NCBI GenBank assembly: GCA_003224835.1
Contig: QHZX01000185.1
Span: forward strand, 1 to 23,033
Source: Acidobacteriota bacterium
Lineage (GTDB): Bacteria > Acidobacteriota > Terriglobia > Terriglobales > Acidobacteriaceae
DNA: 23,033 nt
Reading direction: 5' to 3'
A program made the translations under genes and the position numbers. This document shows positions 8,686 through 15,584 of this stretch, piece after piece (the stretch's first letter is position 1; each line of letters starts with the position of its first letter). The notes beneath the pieces were generated by a model. It saw only the letters and a list, made by a program, of their open reading frames with translations, did no database searches and was not told the origin of the DNA.

Positions 8686-10545
8686 ATGCCCCGGGAGTTT
8701 TTAGCGCGACTCAAGACCTCGCCTATGCTGTGCGATGGCGCGATGGGAACGCTGCTGTACTCCAAGGGCATCTTCATCAACCGCTGCTATGACGAGTTGA
8801 ATATTTCGCAGCCGGACCTGATTCGAGCGATCCACCACGAGTATCTGCAAGCTGGGGCTGAGATCATCGAAACCAATACATTTGGCGGCAATGCGGTGCG
8901 GCTGGAACGGCATGGGCTGCAGGATAAGGTCCACGACGTCAACTTTCAGGGCGCGCGTCTCGCGAAGGAAGCGGCCAAGAGTTTTGATAGCTGGGTTGCA
9001 GGGGCGGTAGGCCCGCTGGGGATTCGGATTGAGCCGCTGGGCAAGACCTCGTTCCAGGAAGCCAGGGACATTTTTCGCGAACAGATTGCCGCGCTAATTG
9101 AGGGTGGGGTTGACCTCCTGATGCTGGAGACGTTCGGCTACATTGATGAACTGCACCAGGCGATTCACGCCGCGCGGGAGCTTGATCCGCGATTTCCGAT
9201 AGTGGCGCAGGTCACGCTGGATGAAGACTCCAATTGCCTGGACGGTTCGACTCCGGAGATTTTCGCGCCGCGCATCGAGGAGTGGGGCGCGGACGTGATC
9301 GGGTGCAACTGCAGCGTGGGTCCGGTGTCGATGCTGGACTCAATCGAGCGGATCCGGGCGGCGACTACCCTGCCGCTTTCTGCACAACCGAATGCCGGAA
9401 TTCCGCGATCAGTGGAAGGAAGAAATATCTATCTGTGCTCGCCGGAATATATGGCGAGCTACGCGCGAAAATTTGTGACTGCCGGAGTGCGGCTGGTTGG
9501 GGGATGTTGCGGGAGCACCCCGGAGCATATCCGCGTGATGAAATCGGCTTTGCGGGTGACCCAGGCGCGCGCGCGTACTGGAGAGACGGCTGCAAAAACG
9601 CAAACAGCGGCGCCGGTGGTCGCATCGATCCCGATGGAGCAGAGATCGCGGCTGGGCGCGAAGATCGCGCATGGCGAGTTTCTGACCATGGTGGAAATTG
9701 TTCCGCCCAAGGGAACGAACATTCAGAAGGAACTCGAAGGCGCGAAGTTCCTGAAATCAGTCGGCGTAGACGCCATCAACATTCCCGATAGTCCGCGAGC
9801 CTCGGCACGCATGAGTAATCAGGCGCTGTCGTTGCTCTTGCAGCAACAGGCAGGGATTGAGGCGATCCTTCATTACACTTGCCGCGACCGCAATGTGCTT
9901 TGTATCCAGTCGGACCTGCTGGGCGCAGCGGCGATCGGAATCCGAAATCTGATTTGCATCACTGGCGATCCACCGAAGATGGGGGGCTATCCAGACGCAA
10001 CTGCCGTGTTCGACGTCGATGCCATCGGCCTGGTTAATATCGTTCACAACTTGAATCGCGGCCTTGATATTGGGGGCAATCCTGTGGGCGCGGGCACTGG
10101 CTTTGTAATTGGAGTGGGCGCGAACCCCGGAGTTCCGAACATCGACGAAGAGATTGGCCGCTTCGAGTACAAAGTTGAAGCCGGCGCAGAGTATGCGGTA
10201 ACCCAACCTGTTTTCGATCTTTCGCTGCTGGAGAAATTTCTGCGGCGAATACAGCATTTCAAAATTCCAGTTGTCGCGGGCATCTGGCCGCTGGTCAGTG
10301 CGCGCAACGCCGAGTTCATGAAGAACGAGCTGCGGGTTTCGGTACCGGAGAGCATCATGGAGCGTATGACTCGGGCGACTTCTCCTGAGGCCGCGAAAGA
10401 AGAAGGGATCGCAATTGCGCGTGAGATGCTCATTGCAGTTAGGCACATGGTGCAGGGAGCACAGATCAGCGCGCCGCAAGGCAAATATTCGGCCGCGGTG
10501 GACGTCCTCGAGGCGCTCGGCAGTTCGGGAGCGAAGGCCGGATAA
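8686..10545 (+). CDS. Bifunctional homocysteine S-methyltransferase / 5,10-methylenetetrahydrofolate reductase
   Basis: This 619-residue fusion joins two steps of one-carbon and methionine metabolism, as in Bacillus YitJ. Residues about 1-300 are a homocysteine S-methyltransferase barrel with LCDGAMGTLL and the zinc-binding cysteines C209 (GCNCS) and C274/C275 (GGCCGS). After an Ala/Thr-rich linker (about 300-325), the reductase domain begins near MVEIVPPKG (from 335) and contains CITGDPPKMGGY, typical of FAD-dependent MTHFR. The frame is open from 8581, but I chose ATG 8686 because homology starts directly after it (MPREFLARLKTSPMLCDGAMG). I see no SAM or cobalamin riboswitch in the 146 bases upstream. 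The divergent neighbour is unrelated; xseB follows after 129 bases. Confidence 0.93.
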   Translation: MPREFLARLKTSPMLCDGAMGTLLYSKGIFINRCYDELNISQPDLIRAIHHEYLQAGAEIIETNTFGGNAVRLERHGLQDKVHDVNFQGARLAKEAAKSFDSWVAGAVGPLGIRIEPLGKTSFQEARDIFREQIAALIEGGVDLLMLETFGYIDELHQAIHAARELDPRFPIVAQVTLDEDSNCLDGSTPEIFAPRIEEWGADVIGCNCSVGPVSMLDSIERIRAATTLPLSAQPNAGIPRSVEGRNIYLCSPEYMASYARKFVTAGVRLVGGCCGSTPEHIRVMKSALRVTQARARTGETAAKTQTAAPVVASIPMEQRSRLGAKIAHGEFLTMVEIVPPKGTNIQKELEGAKFLKSVGVDAINIPDSPRASARMSNQALSLLLQQQAGIEAILHYTCRDRNVLCIQSDLLGAAAIGIRNLICITGDPPKMGGYPDATAVFDVDAIGLVNIVHNLNRGLDIGGNPVGAGTGFVIGVGANPGVPNIDEEIGRFEYKVEAGAEYAVTQPVFDLSLLEKFLRRIQHFKIPVVAGIWPLVSARNAEFMKNELRVSVPESIMERMTRATSPEAAKEEGIAIAREMLIAVRHMVQGAQISAPQGKYSAAVDVLEALGSSGAKAG

Positions 10546-10674
10546 CGTTTTCTCGTCCTGAGTAGAACCAAGAGAGTTAGCCTACTTAGTTCCCAAAACG
10601 ATATTGCTACAGTTTTTCCCCTATAGAGAATACAGCTTGGGTATGTAGAATCTGAGGGAAGGAGTAACTCTAGT

Positions 10675-10893
10675 TTGCCGAAGTTTGAAGAGTGCATTCA
10701 GCGGCTGGAAAAGATTGTCGAGGAACTCGAACAAGGTGAAGTGCCGCTGGAAAAGTCACTGACCCTGTTTGAAGAAGGAATGCAACTCTCCGGTTCCTGC
10801 CGCAAGGAACTCGAGGAAGCCGAAGGCAAAGTGGAGATATTGCTTAAGCAAAACGGAAAAATTCAGGCCGAGCCGTTCGAGCGATCAAGTTAG
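10675..10893 (+). CDS. xseB: Exodeoxyribonuclease VII small subunit
   Basis: This 72-residue protein has the standard length and sequence of XseB: FEECIQRLEKIVEELEQGEVPLEKSLTLFEEGM, followed by an acidic and basic helix ending in LKQNGKI. XseB forms a two-helix hairpin that binds XseA, giving the nuclease that degrades single-stranded DNA to oligonucleotides in repair. The start is TTG at 10675, set by AAGGAG at 10659-10664 ten bases upstream. xseA is not in the window, so the subunits are encoded apart or xseA lies elsewhere. The receiver-domain gene follows after 97 bases. Confidence 0.93.
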   Translation: MPKFEECIQRLEKIVEELEQGEVPLEKSLTLFEEGMQLSGSCRKELEEAEGKVEILLKQNGKIQAEPFERSS

Positions 10894-10990
10894 CGACGGA
10901 CGCGCATTGCGGTAAAACCTTCCTGCTCCGCAGCTGCCCGCGGCGCACAGCCAGCCGTAGTAAGCGGCAAATGTAAGAGGAGTCCTCCCC

Positions 10991-11362
10991 ATGCAGCACA
11001 CCAATATAGTTCTGCTCCAAAGTGATCCCAACACCGCGCAGACGCTTGCCGCGTTGCTCGCCAACTCCTTCCACTCTGTTTATGTCGCGAACTCGATAAA
11101 TGAACTCCGATATGCGGCTGCCAAGCACCGTCCGGATGCGATCGTCCTAGACCTGGAATCTGCAAGTCTGGCGGATGTTGAAGCCTTAAAGAGGGAATTT
11201 GCCGGTGTCCGCGTGATCTGTAACCACCGGGTCGCAGATGAAGAGATGTGGACCCGCACGCTCAGCGTGGGCGCGGATGATTGCTGCCCGTCATCCGATA
11301 CGCGAGGGATTCTCTCCTCAGCGGTACGGGAGAATCGCTTGTCCAATCATATGGCAGCCTGA
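10991..11362 (+). CDS. Stand-alone degenerate receiver (CheY-like) domain
   Basis: This 123-residue protein has the alternating strand and helix pattern of a response-regulator receiver: NIVLLQSDPNTAQTLAALL, then PDAIVLDLES with Asp54 in the phosphoacceptor position, then a GADD loop near the C-terminus. No output domain follows. Only one acidic pocket residue is obvious (D12). The switch Thr/Ser is replaced by Cys-Asn (VICNHR), and the conserved Lys after GADD is replaced (GADDCCPSSD). It is therefore probably a pseudo-receiver used for protein interaction, or one phosphorylated poorly. The start is set by AAGAGGAG at 10975-10982. It ends 23 bases before a strong terminator, which closes the xseB region. 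Confidence 0.75.
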   Translation: MQHTNIVLLQSDPNTAQTLAALLANSFHSVYVANSINELRYAAAKHRPDAIVLDLESASLADVEALKREFAGVRVICNHRVADEEMWTRTLSVGADDCCPSSDTRGILSSAVRENRLSNHMAA

Positions 11363-11385
11363 AGAGAGAACACCTTAGGAATAGT

Positions 11386-11408
11386 AAGGCACCAGCGGGT
11401 GCCTTTTT
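11386..11408 (+). terminator. Rho-independent terminator
   Basis: AAGGCACC (11386-11393) and GGTGCCTT (11398-11405) form a perfect 8-bp stem with the tetraloop AGCG, and the T run 11404-11408 follows. It ends transcription after the receiver gene. Confidence 0.88.
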
Positions 11409-11652
11409 GCTTTAGACCACTCCGTCTACTAACCGCTAACCTACTTACGTTTCAACGTATTCACTAGTACATCTCACCGAAGAATTGAACTTTCCTGGTC
11501 AGGGACCCTGTTAAAGTACAGGGTAATAACACAGAATCTCAGGTCTTTCTGGTACGACCTCCTACCTGCTTTTACCTAAGGGTTCCCTGCCCAGGTGCTT
11601 GCTCGGGCCGGAGTGTGTCTGCTGACGCCTGAGTTTCTCAAGGGGTATTCGC
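11409..11652 (+). promoter_or_regulatory. Leader region of the TIM-barrel-like lipoprotein gene with a perfect inverted repeat
   Basis: This 244-base gene-free stretch contains a perfect 7-bp inverted repeat, ACCCTGT (11505-11511) and ACAGGGT (11518-11524), separated by TAAAGT. A TTGAAC at 11485-11490 could be a -35 box whose poor -10 partner would overlap the repeat, so the repeat may be an operator. A second weaker repeat, AGGTC (11541-11545) with GACCT (11555-11559), lies downstream. The ribosome site is AAGGGG (11640-11645) before GTG 11653. I recognise no known riboswitch class here. Confidence 0.35.
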
Positions 11653-12828
11653 GTGAAAAAGAATTCGTTAGTGGGCGTCATTTCCTTAATCATTGTTGCA
11701 GTCGGTTGCGGCGGAGGTCACATCGGATCGGGAGCAGCACGGATTGCTAAATCATCGAAGTTTACGGCCGGTATTGCTCACGTCGCCGGGAATTATGGCT
11801 TCAGCCAGAGCAATTTTCTGGTCGAAGGAGCACAGAAGATCAGCCAATTGGGTAGCGACTCGATTTTTGTCTATCTGACCCCCTGGTTTCGAAGCCAGTA
11901 TCCGGATAAGTCGGGGAGTAACTGGCCGGCCGCCACTCCGACCAGCGTGGCGCAGCTGGCGCAGGCTGGCCCTTACGATCAGCTATTCCATCTGCCATTC
12001 AAGACGATTGTCCTCACGGTGTACAGCTTTGCGAACAAGGATTATCTCCCTGGCTTCGCGCAATCGCAGCAGATGCAGGACGCTGAGGAGAACGAATTTT
12101 ACCAACTGACGAAATATCTTTATTCGCGATTCTCGGGGACCGGAAAGACGTTCATCCTGAAAAACTGGGAGGGCGATTGGGTTGGTATGGGAGGACAAGG
12201 AAAAACAAACGGGAACATTCCCCAGAATACGGCCCAGGACATGATTGCGTGGCTGAAAGCCAGGCAATCAGGAGTGACCAAGGCGCGCAATGAAGCGAAT
12301 GATTCCAGCATGGAAGTGCTCAATGGGGCGGAAGTAAACCGCGTTCTTGACTATGCACAGCAGGGGTTGAGTCGTGTGATTAACGCAGTGGTGCCCAAGG
12401 TCGGCGCGGATATGGTCACATATTCCTCATATGACTCGACAGCCATCGGCAACGACGCCGGGTCGATGCAGAAGGCGTTCAACCAGGCGCTGCAAACGAT
12501 CGAAAAGCTTGCGCCAGATCCGCTGGGGTTGGGCAATCGCCGGATTCTAATTTCCGAGTACGGTTTATACGAAAACCAACTCGCCGGGGGAACCAGCTGG
12601 CGCTCGCAGGCAATTCTCAGCACCGCAAGCCAGGCGGGTATTTACGGAGCATTCCTGTGGAACTTGTATGACAACGAATGCAAGCAGCCGAATGGGCAAA
12701 CCGCTCCAGTGGATGCGCAGATTGGAAATCCAGCGCGCCCGGGCAATGGGAATTGCCGCGGGCTATGGGTAGTGCGTCCGGATGGAAGCACCAGCGCAGC
12801 GCTGAAGGTGCTAAAGAAGTATTGGTGA
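11653..12828 (+). CDS. Putative TIM-barrel (glycoside-hydrolase-like) lipoprotein
   Basis: This 391-residue protein starts at GTG 11653, seven bases after AAGGGG. A signal peptide leads to Cys19 (VAVGCGGG), so it is likely a surface or periplasmic lipoprotein. I cannot assign a named family, but the pattern resembles clan-A glycoside hydrolases. Strand-like ends carry IFVYLTPWF, FKTIVLTVYSF, FILKNWEGDW with Glu173, VTYSSYDS, ILISEYGLYENQ with Glu302, and GAFLWNLYDNE near the C-terminus. Glu173 after strand 4 and Glu302 after strand 7 would fit an acid/base and nucleophile pair; this is inference from spacing and context. It converges with the amidohydrolase gene, stops 3 bases apart. It could instead be a non-catalytic barrel. 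Confidence 0.6.
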   Translation: MKKNSLVGVISLIIVAVGCGGGHIGSGAARIAKSSKFTAGIAHVAGNYGFSQSNFLVEGAQKISQLGSDSIFVYLTPWFRSQYPDKSGSNWPAATPTSVAQLAQAGPYDQLFHLPFKTIVLTVYSFANKDYLPGFAQSQQMQDAEENEFYQLTKYLYSRFSGTGKTFILKNWEGDWVGMGGQGKTNGNIPQNTAQDMIAWLKARQSGVTKARNEANDSSMEVLNGAEVNRVLDYAQQGLSRVINAVVPKVGADMVTYSSYDSTAIGNDAGSMQKAFNQALQTIEKLAPDPLGLGNRRILISEYGLYENQLAGGTSWRSQAILSTASQAGIYGAFLWNLYDNECKQPNGQTAPVDAQIGNPARPGNGNCRGLWVVRPDGSTSAALKVLKKYW

Positions 12829-12831
12829 GAG

Positions 12832-14520
12832 CTACTGGCCCTTGTACCCTGGCCCACGCAGGGCGCGGCCGGGACGCTCGCCGGTAATTTTGGCATCTAG
12901 CAAGACGGGCTTGCCGTTGACGAACACATGCTTCACGCCAATGGAGTAATGCAGCGGGTCGTTGTAGGTAGCGACGTCCTGAACGGTGGATGGATCAAAT
13001 ACGGTGATGTCGGCCATCATGCCGGGACGGAGAATTCCGCGATCAGCGATTCCAACGCGGCTGGCTGCAAGTGAGGTCATTTTGCGGACCGCTTCTTCGA
13101 GGCTCATGACGTGGTCTTTGCGAACGTACTCGGCGAGAACGCGGGTCATGGTCCCGAAGGCGCGTGGGTGGGCTTTGGTCGTGCTCAGCGGACCATCTTC
13201 GGCCTGCTCTTCTGAATCCGAACCGTATGTGACCAGCGGGCTCGAAACTGCGGCGCGTACGTCAGCTTCGTCCATAATCGAGATTACGACCTGACTCTTG
13301 CCGCGATCGGCGATGGCAATATCCATGGCTGCGTCTTTGGGATCTTTGCCCATCTGACGGCCGATCTCCTCCAGGTTCATGCCTTCATATTTATGCAGGT
13401 CAGTGTTCAATATGTGAACCAGCATGACGCCTTTTCCGCCTCCGGAGCCCAGCCACTGGTTCTCCCAGGCTGAGCTTGGAGTTTCCATTTCTTTCTGAGC
13501 GCGGGCGCGCTGCGCCGAGTCCTTGAGCCGGGCAAGCATTTTTTCCGTGCCGCCCTCTACTACCCAACTGGGAAAACAGGCAATCAGGTCATTGGACGCG
13601 CGGTCGTAGGGATAAACGCTGGCGGCGACATCGATTCCCTTTTCGCGCGCAGCTTGGATCCGGCGGAGCACCTCGGGGATTTTGCCGAAGTTCTCACTGT
13701 AAGCGGTTTTCAAATGCCAAATCGTGGTTGAGATATTTGCGCGTTGCGAGATGGCGAAAACTTCATCGAGCGAGGGAAAAATTACATCTGACTCCGATCG
13801 CTGGTGAGTGAAGTAAACTCCGCCATAACTACGAGCGACTTTTGCCAGCTCTACAATTTCGTCGGTGGTGGCGAAAACATCAGGAACATATTGCAATGCG
13901 GTGCTGATTCCAAATGCGCCCTGCTGCATGGATTGCGCAACCAACTGGCGCATCTGCTCGAGCTCGGCGGACGTGGCCGGACGGTTATCCTTTCCGATTA
14001 CGTACTCACGCACTCCACCAGCGCCGACGAATGTGCCCAGATTGATCGCTGGGCGCGCGTGCTGGAAGTGCTGGAAATATTCGTCGAGCGAACGCCAATC
14101 CAGGTCGACATGATACTTTGCGGCTTCCGGACGACGATCTTCGAGCAAACGATCGTTCAGCGGAGCAATTGACGTGCCCTCGCCGGTAATTTCCGTGGTC
14201 ACGCCTTGAGTGATTTTGCTGGCAGCGCGTCCGTCAACAAGGATGTTGAATTCAGATTGGCCCTGCACGTCGATGAAGCCGGGCGAAACGATGAGGCCGT
14301 TGGCGTCGATGCGCTGAGTGGCGGCAGCATTGTGGAGATCGCCCATGGCTGCGATACGGTCACCCTTGATCGCAATATCACCGAAATGCCAGGCTGCGCC
14401 GGTGCCATCAACAATGCGCGCGCCGGAGATGATGAAATCGTATGCGGGTTGCTGGGCGTTAAGGAATGAAGCGCAAATGAGCACGACCGCAGTAAGAAGC
14501 AATGTCAGTTGGGTTTTCAT
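12832..14520 (-). CDS. N-acyl-D-amino-acid deacylase family amidohydrolase with altered metal ligands
   Basis: This 562-residue protein begins with a signal peptide (cleavage near AQQPA, residue 22) and is probably periplasmic. It follows the D-aminoacylase branch of the amidohydrolase superfamily: YDFIISGARIVDGTG, PGFIDV, KITQGVTTEITGEG, H239 (YFTHQRSE), H269 (IWHLK), D435 (TYGSDSEE) and AHPRAFGTMTRVLAEYV. The metal-binding HxH normally after PGFID is Q86-G-Q88 here, and the usual Cys ligand region (GNCG) reads GEG, leaving Glu114. Relatives with a GQSE motif after PGFID exist in my memory of Acidobacteria, so this may be a distinct subfamily rather than a dead enzyme. The expected reaction is deacylation of N-acyl-D-amino acids or D-peptides. 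It is divergent from the prenyl synthase gene. Confidence 0.88.
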   Translation of the reverse strand: MKTQLTLLLTAVVLICASFLNAQQPAYDFIISGARIVDGTGAAWHFGDIAIKGDRIAAMGDLHNAAATQRIDANGLIVSPGFIDVQGQSEFNILVDGRAASKITQGVTTEITGEGTSIAPLNDRLLEDRRPEAAKYHVDLDWRSLDEYFQHFQHARPAINLGTFVGAGGVREYVIGKDNRPATSAELEQMRQLVAQSMQQGAFGISTALQYVPDVFATTDEIVELAKVARSYGGVYFTHQRSESDVIFPSLDEVFAISQRANISTTIWHLKTAYSENFGKIPEVLRRIQAAREKGIDVAASVYPYDRASNDLIACFPSWVVEGGTEKMLARLKDSAQRARAQKEMETPSSAWENQWLGSGGGKGVMLVHILNTDLHKYEGMNLEEIGRQMGKDPKDAAMDIAIADRGKSQVVISIMDEADVRAAVSSPLVTYGSDSEEQAEDGPLSTTKAHPRAFGTMTRVLAEYVRKDHVMSLEEAVRKMTSLAASRVGIADRGILRPGMMADITVFDPSTVQDVATYNDPLHYSIGVKHVFVNGKPVLLDAKITGERPGRALRGPGYKGQ

Positions 14521-14577
14521 AAGTCCGGTGCGTGGATGATATCCATTCCGGGTGCGATCCGTCTATGCGTTTCTGGT

Positions 14578-14586
14578 TGTTATACT
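14578..14586 (+). promoter_or_regulatory. Extended -10 promoter of the prenyl synthase gene
   Basis: TGT followed by TATACT (14578-14586) is an extended -10 element. No good -35 is visible. The predicted transcript start (about 14593) coincides with the ATG at 14594, and there is no Shine-Dalgarno, so a leaderless mRNA is likely. Confidence 0.5.
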
Positions 14587-14593
14587 CACCTCA

Positions 14594-15475
14594 ATGTTGA
14601 CGCAAACGCTTGAAGAAGGGCGCAAGCTCACGGATGAAGCGCTCGAACGACTGCTGCCGGCGGCGAATGTGCGTCCGGTGTCGATTCATCAGGCGATGCG
14701 GCACAGCGTTTTTGCCGGAGGAAAGAGAATCCGGCCGATTCTATGCATGGAAGCGGGACGCGCAATTGCAGGATCGTTGCCGGCGGGAATTGAAGAGTTA
14801 GGCGGGGCGCTTGAAATGCTGCACACGTATTCGCTGATCCACGATGACCTTCCCGCCCTCGACAACGATGACCTGCGACGCGGACGTCCGACATCCCATA
14901 AAGTTTTTGGTGAGGCGATTGCGATATTGGCCGGCGACGCTCTGCAAACCCAAGCGTATGAAGTGCTGTCGCGGCTGAAATGTTCGGCTGATGCCCGGGT
15001 GAAGATCATCGAGGAAATCGCTCGCGGAACAGGCACGGTGAATGGAATGATCGGCGGCCAGGTGGTTGATCTTGAAGCGGAGCGCACGAAACCTGACGCG
15101 GAAACGTTGGAATACATTCACCGCTCAAAAACTGCGGCCTTAATCACAGCCAGTGTGGTGACGGGCGGCGTTTACGCCAATGCGAGTGCTGCACAAGTCG
15201 AAAACCTGCGACGGTTCGCACAGGCAATCGGGCTGGCCTTCCAGATCGTCGACGACATTCTCGATGTGACCCAGACCTCCGAACAATTAGGAAAGACGGC
15301 CGGCAAGGACATTGCCTCAGAGAAGGCGACCTATCCGGCGCTGTTTGGACTTGAGCAATCACGCAAGAAAGCGCGCGCGTTACTGGAAAATGCCTACGAA
15401 GGCGTGCAGAGTTTGGGCCCTAAAGGCGAGACACTAAAGAGCCTGGCGCGTTTTTTGATTGAGCGGGAGAGCTGA
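14594..15475 (+). CDS. ispA: Short-chain polyprenyl (farnesyl/geranylgeranyl) diphosphate synthase
   Basis: This 293-residue trans-prenyltransferase condenses isopentenyl diphosphate with allylic diphosphates in the cytoplasm to make C15 or C20 precursors of undecaprenol, quinones and carotenoids. It has FAGGKRIRPIL and the first Asp-rich motif with the bacterial two-residue insertion, DDLPALD at D84-D90. It also has GRPTSHKVFGEAIAILAGDAL, the RSKTAALI segment, and the second Asp motif QIVDDILD (D220, D221). Length and motifs fit IspA-type enzymes; C15 versus C20 specificity is not certain. The ATG at 14594 is preferred to 14552 because homology starts right after it and a -10 element lies between. 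The stop codon is inside an inverted repeat. Confidence 0.92.
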   Translation: MLTQTLEEGRKLTDEALERLLPAANVRPVSIHQAMRHSVFAGGKRIRPILCMEAGRAIAGSLPAGIEELGGALEMLHTYSLIHDDLPALDNDDLRRGRPTSHKVFGEAIAILAGDALQTQAYEVLSRLKCSADARVKIIEEIARGTGTVNGMIGGQVVDLEAERTKPDAETLEYIHRSKTAALITASVVTGGVYANASAAQVENLRRFAQAIGLAFQIVDDILDVTQTSEQLGKTAGKDIASEKATYPALFGLEQSRKKARALLENAYEGVQSLGPKGETLKSLARFLIERES

Positions 15476-15493
15476 GTTCAATTCTGGAACTCA
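15473..15493 (+). repeat. Perfect inverted repeat at the ispA stop and next promoter
   Basis: TGAGTTC (15473-15479) and GAACTCA (15487-15493) form a 7-bp palindrome with a 7-base centre. No T run follows, so it is not a standard terminator. A TATACT at 15509-15514 would place the -35 region of the phosphorylase promoter inside this repeat, making an operator role possible. Confidence 0.4.
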
Positions 15494-15584
15494 CAGGCAC
15501 CTTAACGTTATACTTCGGCTAGAGGCACTCTGGAAATACGTTTCCGGGATCACATCTCGCAGTTTTAAGCCGATAGAAGGATAA

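Noticed and set aside
9757..10479. 240-codon minus-strand open frame
   Set aside because: It lies fully inside the MTHFR half of the fusion gene, has no recognisable motif, and the forward protein is strongly conserved.
10044..10697. 217-codon minus-strand open frame across the MTHFR end
   Set aside because: Overlaps the conserved reductase domain and the xseB start; low-complexity Ser/Arg-rich product.
15473..15493. Rho-independent terminator after ispA
   Set aside because: The stem is perfect but no T run follows.
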